A stretch of DNA of 64,000 bases. Source: Carallia brachiata. Its lineage: Eukaryota > Streptophyta > Magnoliopsida > Malpighiales > Rhizophoraceae. Below are positions 33,129 through 47,200 of the stretch, in pieces. How positions within the stretch are numbered: the stretch's first letter is position 1; each line of letters opens with the position of its first letter. The notes beneath the pieces were generated by a model, which was not told the DNA's origin, did not search any database, and was given only the letters and a program-made list of their open reading frames with translations. The stretch covers positions 1,024,138-1,088,137 of the forward strand of contig JADCRB010000106.1 of the NCBI GenBank assembly GCA_021464245.1, written 5' to 3'. The translations under genes were made by a program, and so were the position numbers.

Positions 33129-35209
33129 ACAAAGCATACTCTTTACACGCATGAGTATAAAAGGCAGGATGGCAACAACAAAGCATGCTCCTTACCCGCA
33201 CGAGCAAAAAAAGCGAGAAGGGAACAACAACAAAACCAGACTCCTTGCCCGCACGAGTATAAAAGGCAAGATGACAACAACAACAAAAGCATGCTCCTTG
33301 CTTGCAGGAGTATAAAAGGCGAAACGGCAACAACAAAGCATATTTCATTCTCGCACAGGTATAAAAGGCGAGTAGGTAACAACAACAAAACTAGACTCCT
33401 TGCCTACACAAGTAAGAAGGCGAGATAGCAATAGCAAAGCATACTCCTTACCTGCGCGAGAATAAAAGGCGAGACGACAACAAGAACAAAGCTAGACTCC
33501 TTGCCTGCACGGGTATAAAACGCGAGACAGCAACAACAACAAAAGCAGATACCTTGCCCGCAAGATATAAAAGGCAAATGTACAGCAAGAAAAGTATCGT
33601 CCTTGCCCATACGAGTATAAAAGGCGAGACAACAACAACAAAGCATGCTCCTCACCTGCACGAATATAAAGGGTGAGACAGCAAAAACTATAAATGCAAA
33701 CTCCTCGCTGTATGAGTATAAAAGGGGAGATGGTAACAACAGCAAAATCATACTTTTTACTCGCACTAGTAAAAAAGGCGAGATGGCAACACAAAGCATG
33801 CCTGCACGAGTATAAAAGGCGAGACAGCAACAGCAAAGCATACTCCTTGCCTGCACAAGAATAAAAGGCGAGACAGCAACAACAACAAAATCAGACTCCT
33901 TGCCTGCACGGGTATAAAAGACGAGACAGTAACAATAACAAAAGTAAATTCTTTGCCGACAAGAGTATAAAAGGTGAAAAGTACAACAACAAAAGTTTAC
34001 TCGTTGCCCGTACGTGTATAAAAGACGAGATTGTAACAATAGCAAAGCAGACTCGTAGTCCATGCGAGTTTGAAAGGCTAGACAACAAAAACAACAAATG
34101 CAGACTCCTTGCCCACAAGAGTATGAAAGTAGACAATCACAACAACAAAAGTATACTCCTAGCTCGCTAGAGTATAAAAGGCAGGACGACAACAACAACA
34201 AAACTAGAGTCCTTGCCCGCATGAAGATGAAAGGTGAGACGGCAACAACAGCAAAAGTAGACTCCTTGCTCACAATGGTATAAAAGGCGAAAAGTACAAC
34301 AACAAACATATACTCCTGGCTCGTACGAATAAAAAGGGGAGACAGTAGCAACAACAAAGCATACTCCAAGCCCGTGCGAGCATAAAAGTGAGACAACAAC
34401 AACAACAACTGTAGACTCTGTGCCCACGAGAGCATAAAAGGCAAGACGACAACAACAACAAAGGCACACTCCTTGGCCATGCAAGTATAAAAAGTAAGAT
34501 GGCAACAACAAAGCTTACTCCTTGCCTTTACCAGTATAAAAGGCCCGTCGGCAGCAGCAACAAAACTAGACTCCTTTCCCTCACGGGTAAAAGACGAGAC
34601 AGCAACAGCAAAGCATACTCCTTAACCACACAAGAATAAATGGCAAGACGACAACAGCAGCAAAACCAGGCTCCTTGCATACACGGGTATAAAAGGTAAG
34701 ACAGTGACAACAATAAGAGCAGACACCTTGCCATAAGAGTATAAAAGGCGAAGTGTACAACAACAAAAGTATACTCCTTGCCCGCATGAGTATAAAAAGC
34801 GAGACAGTAACAACAAAGCATGCTCCTCACCCGTACGAGTATAAAAGGGAAGACAGTAAAAATAATATATGTAGACTTCTTGCCCGTACAAATGTAAAAG
34901 GCGAGATGGTAAGAACAACAAAAGCATACTCTTTACTCGCTCGAGTAAAAAAGGCAAGACGACAATAGCAAAGCCTACTCCTTGCCCGCACAAGTATAAA
35001 AGGTGAGACAGCAATAGCAAAGCATACTCCTTATCTGCATAAGAATAAAAGGCAAGACGACAACACAACAAAATCAGACTCCTTGCTCGCATGGGTATAA
35101 GAACGAGACAGTAACAACAACAAAAGTAGACTCTTTGTAGACATCAGTATAAAAGGTGAAAGGCACAATAACAAAAGTTTACTCCTTACCCGCATAAGTA
35201 TAAATGGCG
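33129..35209 (+). repeat. 2.08-kb block, copy 1 (left contig end)
   Basis: Near-identical to 35211-37297. It ends exactly at the single N (35210). Differences are few and mostly one-base indels, for example near 33566, 33579, 33708 and 33788. Confidence 0.92.
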
Positions 35210-35210
35210 N
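35210..35210. other. Single-N join between overlapping contig ends
   Basis: Left of the N the sequence equals that ending at 37297 (TATAAATGGCG). Right of it the sequence restarts at the equivalent of 33129 (ACAAAGCATACTC). The last ~2.08 kb before the N and the first ~2.09 kb after it are the same sequence, the pattern of an unmerged dovetail overlap. Confidence 0.88.
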
Positions 35211-37297
35211 ACAAAGCATACTCTTTACACGCATGAGTATAAAAGGCAGGATGGCAACAACAAAGCATGCTCCTTACCCGCACGAGCAAAAAAAGCGAGA
35301 AGGGAACAACAACAAAACCAGACTCCTTGCCCGCACGAGTATAAAAGGCAAGATGACAACAACAACAAAAGCATGCTCCTTGCTTGCAGGAGTATAAAAG
35401 GCGAAACGGCAACAACAAAGCATATTTCATTCTCGCACAGGTATAAAAGGCGAGTAGGTAACAACAACAAAACTAGACTCCTTGCCTACACAAGTAAGAA
35501 GGCGAGATAGCAATAGCAAAGCATACTCCTTACCTGCGCGAGAATAAAAGGCGAGACGACAACAAGAACAAAGCTAGACTCCTTGCCTGCACGGGTATAA
35601 AACGCGAGACAGCAACAACAACAAAAGCAGATACCTTGCCCGCAAGATTATAAAAGGCAAAATGTACAGCAAGAAAAGTATCGTCCTTGCCCATACGAGT
35701 ATAAAAGGCGAGACAACAACAACAAAGCATGCTCCTCACCTGCACGAATATAAAGGGTGAGACAGCAAAAACTATAAATGCAAACTCCTCGCCTGTATGA
35801 GTATAAAAGGGGAGATGGTAACAACAGCAAAATCATACTTTTTACTCGCACTAGTAAAAAAGGCGAGATGGCAACAGCAAAGCATGCCTGCACGAGTATA
35901 AAAGGCGAGACAGCAACAGCAAAGCATACTCCTTGCCTGCACAAGAATAAAAGGCGAGACAGCAACAACAACAAAATCAGACTCCTTGCCTGCACGGGTA
36001 TAAAAGACGAGACAGTAACAATAACAAAAGTAAATTCTTTGCCGACAAGAGTATAAAAGGTGAAAAGTACAACAACAAAAGTTTACTCGTTGCCCGTACG
36101 TGTATAAAAGACGAGATTGTAACAATAGCAAAGCAGACTCGTAGTCCATGCGAGTTTGAAAGGCTAGACAACAAAAACAACAAATGCAGACTCCTTGCCC
36201 ACAAGAGTATGAAAGTAGACAATCACAACAACAAAAGTATACTCCTAGCTCGCTAGAGTATAAAAGGCAGGACGACAACAACAACAAAACTAGAGTCCTT
36301 GCCCGCATGGAGATGAAAGGTGAGACGGCAACAACAGCAAAAGTAGACTCCTTGCTCACAATGGTATAAAAGGCGAAAAGTACAACAACAAACATATACT
36401 CCTGGCTCGTACGAATAAAAAAGGGGAGACAGTAGCAACAACAAAGCATACTCCAAGCCCGTGCGAGCATAAAAGTGAGACAACAACAACAACAACTGTA
36501 GACTCTGTGCCCACGAGAGCATAAAAGGCAAGACGACAACAACAACAAAGGCACACTCCTTGGCCATGCAAGTATAAAAAGTAAGATGGCAACAACAAAG
36601 CTTACTCCTTGCCTTTACCAGTATAAAAGGCCCGTCGGCAGCAGCAACAAAACTAGACTCCTTTCCCTCACGGGTAAAAGACGAGACAGCAACAGCAAAG
36701 CATACTCCTTAACCACACAAGAATAAATGGCAAGACGACAACAGCAGCAAAACCAGGCTCCTTGCATACACGGGTATAAAAGGTAAGACAGTGACAACAA
36801 TAAGAGCAGACACCTTGCCATAAGAGTATAAAAGGCGAAGTGTACAACAACAAAAGTATACTCCTTGCCCGCATGAGTATAAAAAGCGAGACAGTAACAA
36901 CAAAGCATGCTCCTCACCCGTACGAGTATAAAAGGGAAGACAGTAAAAATAATATATGTAGACTTCTTGCCCGTACAAATGTAAAAGGCGAGATGGTAAG
37001 AACAACAAAAGCATACTCTTTACTCGCTCGAGTAAAAAAGGCAAGACGACAATAGCAAAGCCTACTCCTTGCCCGCACAAGTATAAAAGGTGAGACAGCA
37101 ATAGCAAAGCATACTCCTTATCTGCATAAGAATAAAAGGCAAGACGATAACAACAACAAAATCAGACTCCTTGCTCGCATGGGTATAAGAACGAGACAGT
37201 AACAACAACAAAAGTAGACTCTTTGTAGACATCAGTATAAAAGGTGAAAGGCACAATAACAAAAGTTTACTCCTTACCCGCATAAGTATAAATGGCG
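35211..37297 (+). repeat. 2.09-kb block, copy 2 (right contig start)
   Basis: Repeat of 33129-35209, offset 2,082 rising to 2,088 through single-base insertions. Sequence beyond 37297 (AGATGGTAACAAC) has no counterpart in copy 1 because copy 1 stops at the N. Probably the same genomic segment as copy 1. Confidence 0.92.
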
Positions 37298-40200
37298 AGA
37301 TGGTAACAACAACAAAACAGTGTCGTAGCCCATGCGAGTTTAAAGGCTAGACAACAAAAACAACAAATGCAGACTACTTGCCTGCAAGAGTATGAAAGGC
37401 AACAATCACAACAACAAAAGTATAGTCCTAGCCCGCTGGAGTGTAAAGGTCAAGACAGCAAGAACAACAAAACCAGAGTCCTTGCCTATGCGAAGATAAA
37501 AGGCGAGACGGCAACAACAGCAAAAGTAGACTCCTTGCCTGCTAGAGTATAAAAGGTAAAAGGTACAACAACAAAAGTATACTCTTTTCCCACACGAGTA
37601 TAAAAGGGAAAACAATAGCAACAACATAGCATACTCCTAGCCTACGTGAGCATAAAAACGAGACAGCAACCACAACAAATGCAGACTCTATGCCCGCGAG
37701 AGTATAAAAGGGAAGATGGCAACAACAACAAAAGCACACTCCTAGCCCATGCAAGTATAAAAAGCGAGACGACAATAGTAAAGCTTGCTTCTTGCCTACA
37801 AGAGTATAAAATGCGAGTTGGCAGCAGAAACAAAACTAGACTCTTTGCCCACACAACTAAAGGACGAGACGGCAACAACAAAGCATACTCTTTACCCACG
37901 CAAGAATAAATGGCGAGACGACGACAAAAACAAAACTAGGCTTCTTGCCTACACGGGTATAAAAGGCAAAATGTACAACAACAAAAGTATACTCCTTGCT
38001 CGTATGAGCATAAAAGGCGACGCAGCAACAACAAAGCATGTTCCTCACCCGTACGAGTATAAAGGCAAGACAGAAAAAATAATAAATGTAGATTCCTTGC
38101 CTATACGAGTGTAAATGTGAGATGGCAAGAATAACAAATGCATGCTCTTTACTCGCACGGGTAAAAAAGGCGAGACGGCAACAGTAAAGTATACTTCTTA
38201 TTGGCATGAGTTTAAAAGGCGAGACAGCAACAACAAAGCATACTCCTTACCTGCACCAGAATAAAAGGTGAGATGGCAGCAACAACAAAATCAAACTCCT
38301 TGCCCGCACGGGTATAAAAGGCGAGACAGTAACAACAACAAAAGCAGACTCTTTGCCCATAAGAGTATGAAAGGCGAAAAGTACAACAACAAAAGTATAC
38401 TCCTTGCCTGTATAGTAAAAAAGGCGAGATAGTAACAATAGCAAATCAAACTCCTAGCCCGCACGATTTTAAAAGGCAAGATAACAAAAACAACAAATGC
38501 ATAGCCCTTGCCGGCAAGAGTATGAAAGGCGATGAGCACAACAATAGAAGTATACTCCTAGCCCGCCTGAGTATAAATGTGGGACGACAACAGCAACAAA
38601 ATGAAAGTCCTTGCTCGCACGAAGATAAAAGGCAAGATGAAAAAAAAACAGCTAAAGTAGACTCTTTACTAGCAAGAGTATAAAAGGCAAAAAGTACAAC
38701 AACAAAAGTATACTCCATGCCCGTACGAGTATAAAAGTGGAGACAGTAGCAATAACAAAGCATACTCCTAGCTCGCATGAGTATAAAGATGAGACGACAA
38801 CAACAACAAAAGCAGCCCACACGAGTATAAAAGGCAAGACAACAGCAGCAAAACATTCTCCTCGCCCGCTTGAGTATAAAAGGAGAGACTACAACAACAA
38901 CAAAACCAGACTCCTTGCCCGTACGAGCATAAAAGGAGAGATAACAACAACAATAAAAGTATACTCTTTGCTTGCACGGGCATAAAAGGCAAGATGGCAA
39001 TAGCAAAGCATACTCCTTGCCTGAACGATTGTAAAAGGCGTGGCGGCAATAGCAACAAAACTAGACTCTTTGCTAGCACAGGTACAAAATGTGAGATAGT
39101 AACAACAACAAAAGTAGACTTATTGCTCGCAAGAGCTTAAAAGGCAAAACGTACAACAAGAAAAGTATACTCCTTCTTGCGCATGTATAAGAGGCAACAT
39201 GGCAACAATAGCAAGGCAGACTCCTAGCCCGCACGAGTGCAAGAGGTGAAAAGGCAAAAACAAAAAAAGTAGACTCCTTGCCTGCAAGAGTATAAAAGGC
39301 AAAAGGCACAATAACAAAAGTATACTACCTACAAACACGAGTATAAAAGGCGAGACAGCAACAACAACAAAGCCAGACTGCTTACCCACACGAGCATAAA
39401 AGGCAAGATGGCGACAACAATAAAAGTAGACTCCTTGCCCACAAGAGTACAAAAGCATATACCTTACCCACACAAGTATAAAAGGCAATATGGGAACAAC
39501 AAAGCATGCTGCTTGCTCCCACGAGTACAAAAGGCCCGACGGCAACAACAACATACCAGAATTCTTGCCCGTACGAGTATAAAAGGCGACATGGCAACGG
39601 CAAAAAAAGCATACTCCCTGCCCGCACGAGTATAATAGGCAAGGTGTCAACAACAACAAAAGCAAACTCCCAGCCCGGACAACTATACAAGGCCAGACAA
39701 AAACAATAACAAAAGTAGGCTCCATGCCTAGAAGAATATAAAGGGCAAAAAGTACAAAATCAAAAGTATCCTCCTTGCCTGTATGAGCATAAAAGGTGAG
39801 ACGGTATCAATTACAAAGCAAAAGCATAGCTCTCACGAGTATAAACAACTAGACGACAATAATAACAAAACCAGACTCCTTGTACGTAAGAGTATAAAAG
39901 GCGAGAAGTATGACAACAAAAGTATGCTCCGCGCCGGCACAAGTGCAAAAGGCAAGACGACAACAATGAAGCCGATTGCTTGCTGGCACTAGTATAAAAG
40001 GCGAGATGGCAACAACCACAAACCTAGACTCCTTGCCTCTACGAGTATAAAAGGAAAGGCAACAAAAACAACAAAAGTAGACTTCCAGCCTGCATGAGTA
40101 TAAAAGGCGAGATGAAAATAACAAAAAAAGTGGACTCCTTACCCACAAGAGTATAAAAGTCGAAAGGTACAGCAACGAAAGTATACTCCTTGGCTGCACG

Positions 40201-43200
40201 AGTATAAAAGGCGAAGACCGCAACAAAAACAATGCCAGACTCATTGCTTACACGTGTATAAAATGTGATGCAGCAAGAACAACAAAAGTAGACTCCGTGC
40301 CTGCAATAGTTTAAAAGGCAAAAAACACAACAACAAAAGCTTATTCCTTGCCTGCACGAGTTTAAAAGGCGATACAACAACAACAATAGAAGTAGACTAT
40401 TTTCGTGGAAGAGTATCAAAGGTGACAAGTACAAAAACAAAAGTATACTCCTCATTCGTTCGACTATAAAAGACGAGACGGTAACAACAAAACATACTCC
40501 TTGCCCGCACGACTATAAAAGGTCAAACGGCAACAACAAAGCATGCTGCTTGCCAGCATGAGTAGAAAAGGAGAGACAACAACAACAACAAAACCAGACT
40601 GCTTACCCGTACAAGTATAAAAGGCGAGACGACAAACAACAACAAAACCATACTTCTTGGCTGTAGGTGTATAAACGGCGAGGGGGCAAAGCAACGCATG
40701 CTTCTTACCCGCACGAGCATAAAAGGCGAGAAGGCAACATTAAAGCTTACTCGTTGCCCGCACGAGTATAAAAGGCAAGACGACAACAGCAAAACATACA
40801 CCTTGTCCACAAGAGTATAAAAGGCGAGATAGCAACAATAGGAAAGCAGACTCCTAGCCCATACATGTATAGAATATGAGACGACAACAGCAAAAAAAGC
40901 AGCCTCATTGGCTGCAAGAGTATAATAGGTGACAAGTGCAACAGCAAAAGTATACTCCTTGACCCCCTGAGTATAAAAGGTGAGACGACATCAACAACAA
41001 AACTAGACTCTTTGCCCACACAATTGTAAGGATGAGATGGCAACAACAGCAAAACTAGACTCTTTGCCCACACAGTTGTAAGGATGAGATGGCAACAACA
41101 ACAAAAGTAGACTTCTTGCCCAAAAAGAATATAAAGAGCGAAAAGTACAACAACAAAAGTATACTCCTTGCCCACACGAGTATAATAGGCAAGACGACAA
41201 CAATAGTAAAACTAGACTCCTTTCCTAAAAGTGTATAAAAAGCGTAAAGTACAACAACAACAGAATACTCCGTGCTCGCACGAGTACAAAAGGTGAGACA
41301 ACAACAACAACAAAACCAGACTCTTTACTAGCATGACCATAACAGGCGGGACAACAACAACAACAAAATCAGACTCCTTGCCCGCAAGAGTGTAAAGGGC
41401 TAAAAGCACAACAACTAAAGCATACACCTCACCTACACAACTATAAAAGGTGAGATGGTAGCAACAACAAAGTAGACTTCCAGCCCACTAGAGTGTAAAA
41501 GGTAAGACCGCAATAACAACAAAAGTAGACTCCTTGCCTGCAATAATACAAAAAAAAGAGACGGTAACAGCAAAGCATCCTTCTTGCCTGCATGAGTATA
41601 AAAGGCAAGATGGCAACAGCAAATCATATTGTTTGCCCATATGAGTATAAAAGGGCAAGACGACAACAACAACAAAACTGGACTCCTTGCCTATATAGGT
41701 ATAAATGGTGAGACGGCAACAGCAAAGCAAGCTCCTAGACCTCACTAGCGAGACGACAACAATAACAACAAAAGCATACTCCCTGCCCGCATGAGTATAA
41801 AAGGCGAGATGGCAACAACAAAGCAGACTCCTTGCTGGCATGAGTATAAAAGGCAAAACGGCAATAACAAGAAAAACAAACTTCTTGCCCGCGAGGGTAT
41901 AAAATGCGACAAGTGCAATAGCAAAAGTATACTCCTCGCCCACCCAAGTATAAAAGGCAAGATAACAACAACAACAAAACTAGATACCTTGCTCACACAA
42001 GTATAAAAGGTGAGATGTCAACAATAGCCAAAGTAGACTCTTTGCCTGCAAGAACATAAAAGGCAAAAAGTACAAAAAAACTAAACTCTTTGCTTGCACG
42101 AGTATAAAAGGTGAGACGGTAACAACAGCAAAGTAGATGCCTAGCGCTTACAAGAATAAAATGCGAGACTACAATGACAACAAAAACAAACCCCTTGTGC
42201 CTGCAAGAGTATAAAAGGCGAGATAGCCTGCGCAACTAGAAATGGCTAGATGGGTACGACAAAGCATGCTGCTTGCCTGCACGAGTATAAAAGGCGAAAC
42301 GGCAACAACAAAGCATATTCTTTGCCCACAAGAGTATAAAACGCAAGCCGACAACAACAAAGCATGCTCCTTACCTGCACAAGTATAAAAGGCAAAACGG
42401 CAACAACAAAGCATATTCTTTGCCTGTATGAGTATAAAAGGCGAGCCGACAACATCAAACCATGCTCCTCGCCCGCATGAGTATAAAAGGCGAGATGACA
42501 ACAACAACAAAAGCATTACTCTTTTCCCACACAAGTGTAAAAGCTAAGACGAAAACAACATCAAACACATGCTCTTTGCCCACAGGAGCACAAAAGGCGA
42601 GACTGCAACCATAAAGCATGCTCTTTGCCCATAGGAGCACAAAAGGCGAGATGGCAACCGTAAAGCATACTCTTTGCCAGAACGAGTATAAAAGACAAGA
42701 CAGCAACAACAAGAAAACCAGACTCCTTGCCTGTACGAATACAAACTGTGAGACGACAACACCAACAAAAGCTGATTCCTTGCCCGTAATAGTATAAAAG
42801 GCGTGACGACAACAACAAAGCACGCTCTTTTCTGACGCAAGTATAAAAGGCGTGACGACAACAAGAACAAAGCTAGACTCTTTGCTTGTGCAAGTATAAA
42901 AGGCAAGACGACAATAACAGCAGCAACATACTCTTAGCTCACACGAGTACAAAAGGCGAGAGGGCAACATCAAAGTTTAATCCTTGCCCGCAAGAGTATA
43001 AAAGCCAAGCTAGCAACAGCAAAGCATACTCCTTACCTGCAAGAGTTTTAAAGGTGAGATGGCAACAATGCATACTCCTTGCCCGCAAGATCACAAAAGG
43101 CGAGATGGCAGGAACAATAAAGTAGACTCTTAGCCCGCACGAGGATAAAAGACGAGACTGCAACCACAAAAAAAGCAGACTCCTTGCTTGCACGATACAA

Positions 43201-43848
43201 GGGATGAGACAATAACAACAACAAAACTCGACTCCTTACCCACGCGAGTGTCAAAGGCGAGATGGAAACAACAGCAAAAGTAACCTCATTCGCTTCAAGA
43301 CTATATAACATGAAAAGTACGACAACAAAAGTTTACGCCTAGCCCGCACTAATATAAAATGCGAGATGACAACAACAACAAAACCAGACTCTTTGCCTGC
43401 ATGAGAATAAAAGGCGAGACGGCAACAACAACAAAAGCAGATTCCTTGCCCGTAAGAGTACAAAAGGTGAGACAGCGACAACTAAGCATATTGCTTGCCC
43501 GCACGAGTATGAAAGGCAAGACAGTAACAACAACAAAAGCATACTCCTAGCCCGCACAAGCATGAAAGACGAGTCGACAACAGTAGAACATACTCTTTAA
43601 CTGCATGAGTATAAAATGCGAGACAGCAGCAACAAAAAATGTACACTCCTAGCCCGCAAGAGCTAAAAAGGTAAGACGGTGACAACAAAGCATACTCGTT
43701 GCCCGTACGAGTACAAAATGCATGACAACAACAACAAAGCATGTTGGTTTCCTTGCATGAGTATAAAAGGAGAGACAACAGCAACAACAAAACCAAACTG
43801 CAAGCCCGCACAAGTGGAAAAGGCGAGATGGTAACAACAGTAAAAGTA

Positions 43849-44282
43849 NNNNNNNNNNNNNNNNNNNNNNNNNNNNNNNNNNNNNNNNNNNNNNNNNNNN
43901 NNNNNNNNNNNNNNNNNNNNNNNNNNNNNNNNNNNNNNNNNNNNNNNNNNNNNNNNNNNNNNNNNNNNNNNNNNNNNNNNNNNNNNNNNNNNNNNNNNNN
44001 NNNNNNNNNNNNNNNNNNNNNNNNNNNNNNNNNNNNNNNNNNNNNNNNNNNNNNNNNNNNNNNNNNNNNNNNNNNNNNNNNNNNNNNNNNNNNNNNNNNN
44101 NNNNNNNNNNNNNNNNNNNNNNNNNNNNNNNNNNNNNNNNNNNNNNNNNNNNNNNNNNNNNNNNNNNNNNNNNNNNNNNNNNNNNNNNNNNNNNNNNNNN
44201 NNNNNNNNNNNNNNNNNNNNNNNNNNNNNNNNNNNNNNNNNNNNNNNNNNNNNNNNNNNNNNNNNNNNNNNNNNNNNNNNNN
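43849..44282. other. Assembly gap of 434 N in array B
   Basis: Unsequenced gap; minisatellite on both sides. Reading frames crossing it are not real. Confidence 1.
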
Positions 44283-47200
44283 CAAAAGCATACTCCTTGC
44301 ACGTACGAGTATAAAAGGTGAGATAGCAATAGGAAAGCATACTCCTTCCCCGAAAGAGTGTAAAAGGCGAGACGGTAATAACAAAGCATGCTCCTTACTC
44401 GCACGAGTATAAAAGGCAAAACGGTAAGAACAAAGCATGCTCCTTACTCGCATGAGTATAAAAGGCAAGACGACAATAACAAAGCATGCTCCTTACTTGC
44501 AAGAGTATAAAATTTGAGACGGCAACAAGAACAAAGCCAGACTCTAAGTCCGCATGGGTGTAAAAGCCAAGACAACAAAAACAACAAAAGCATACTCATT
44601 TCCCGCACGAGTATAAAAGGCAAGGCGACAACAACAAAAAAAGCATACTCCTTGCCTGCATGAGTATAAAAGGCAATATGGCAACAACAAACCTTACTCT
44701 TTGCCTGCACAAGTATAAAAGGTGAGTCAGTAACAACAACAAAACTAGTCTCTTTGCTTCCATGAGTATTAAGAACAACCAAAGCAGACTCCTTGCCCGC
44801 AAGGGTATAAAAGGAAAAAAGTATAACAACAAAAGTAGACTCCTAGCTCGCACGAGTTAAAAGGCTTAACAGCAACAACAACAAAAGAAGATTGCTTGCC
44901 CACATGAGTATAAAAGGCGGGATGACAATAACAAAGCATACTCTTTACCTACACGAGTATAAAAGGCGATAAGGCAATAGTGAAGCATACTCTTTACCTG
45001 CACGAGTATAAAAGACGAGTTGGCAACAACAACAAAAGTAGACTCCTCCCCCGCATGAGTATAAAAGGTGAGACAACAACAACAACAAAAGCAGACTCCT
45101 AGCTTGCATGAGTTAAAAGGCTTGACGGCAACAACAACAAAAGTAGACTCCTTGCCTACACGAATATAAAAGGCAGGACAACAACAACAAAGCATACTCC
45201 TGGCCCACACGAATACAAAAGGCGAGAAGACAACAACAAAGCATGATGTTTGCCCACACGAGCATAAAAGGCAAAATCATAGTAACAACAAAACTAGACT
45301 CCTTGCCCGTACGAGTATAAAGGTGAGACGACAACACAACAAAAGCATACTCCTTGCTTGCATGAGCATAAAAGGCGAGACGACAACAGCAAAGCATACT
45401 CCTTGCCCGCATAAGTATAAAAGGTGAGATGGCAACAACAACAAAACCAGACTCTTCGCCTGTACGAGCATAAAAGGTGAGACGACAACAATAATAAAAG
45501 TAGACTCCTTTCCCTCAAGAGCATAAACAGCGAAAAGTGCAAAAACAAAAGTACACTCTTTGCCTGCACTAGTATAAAATGCAAGATGATAACAATAACA
45601 AAACCAGACTCCCTGCCCACACGAGCATAAAAAGTGAGACAGCAACAACAACAAAAGCTGATGCCTTGCGAGCAAAAGTATGAAAGGCAAAAAGTACAAC
45701 GACAAAAGTATGCTCCTTGCCCGCCTGAGTATAAAAGAGAAGATAGCAACAATAGCAAAGCAGACTACAAAAGGAAGGACAAGCACAATATCAAAAGCAT
45801 ACTCCTTGCTCAACTTGGTGTAAATGACGAGTCGGCAACAACAATTAGACTAGACTCTTTGCTTGCACGAGTATAAAAGGTTAGACGGCAGCAACAACAA
45901 AAGCAGACTTCTTTGCCTGCAAGAGTACAAAAGCCAAGATAGCAACAACAAAGCATACTCCTTGCTCGTATGAGTATAAAAGGTGAAACGACAATAACAA
46001 AGCATGTTATTTGCTCGCACAAGTGTAAAAGGCGAGATGGCAACAACAAAGTATACTGCTTGCCCACAAGAGAGTAAAAGGTGAGGCGGCAACAGCAAAG
46101 CATACCCCTTGTTGGCATGAGTGTAAAAGGCAAGACGACAACAACAAAGCATATTCCTTGTTTGCACGAGTGTAAAAGGGGAGAATGCATCAAAAAAGCA
46201 TGCTCTTTGCGCACGGGTATAAAAGGCGAGACAACAATAACAACAATACCAGACTCCTTGCTCGAACGAGTATAAATGGTACGACGGTAATGATAATAAA
46301 GGCATACTCCTCGCCTGCACGAGTAAAAAAGGTGAGACAGTAAAAGCAAAGAATGCTCCTTGCCCCTGTGAGCATAAAAAGCAAGATGACAACTACAACA
46401 AAATCATACTCCTTGCCTGTATGAGTATAAAAGGTGAGATGGTAGAAACAACAAATGCATACTCTTTGTCCGCATGAGCACAAAAGGTAGGACAATAGCA
46501 GCAAAGCATATTCTTTCCCCGCAAGAATATAAAAGGCGAGATAGCAACAACAAATCATACTTCTTGCTCTCACAAATGTAAATGATGAGAAAGCAACAAC
46601 AAAGCATGTTCTTTACCCGCACAGGTATAAAAGGTGAGGTGGCAACAACAACAAAGCCAGACTCCTTGCCCGAACGAGTGTAAAAGGCGAGATCGTAATA
46701 ACAAAGCATGTTCCTCATTCGCACGCGTATAAAAGGCGAGCTCACAACAACAACAAAATCGGATTCCTTGCCCGCACGAGTATAAAAGGCATGACAACAA
46801 CAACAACAAAGGCATACTCCTTGCTCTCACAAGTGTAAAAGGCGACGTAACAGCAAGCCATACTGCTTGCTTGCTCGAGTATAAAAGGCGAGTCGGTAAC
46901 AACAGCAAAACTAGAATCCTTGCCAGCAGGAGCATAAAAGGCGAGACAATAACAACAACAAAAGCAGGCTCCTTGCCCGCAAGAATATAAATGGCATAAA
47001 GTAAAACAACAAAGGTATATTTCTTGTCGGCACGAGTGTGAAAGGCGAGACGACAAAAACAACAAAGAAAACTCCTAACCCGCACGAGTATAAAAGGCAC
47101 GATGACAACAATAGCAAAAGTAGAATCTTTGCCCATAAGAGTAAAAAAGGTAACATATACAATGATAAAACCAGAACCCTTGCCTGCACGAGCTTAAAAG

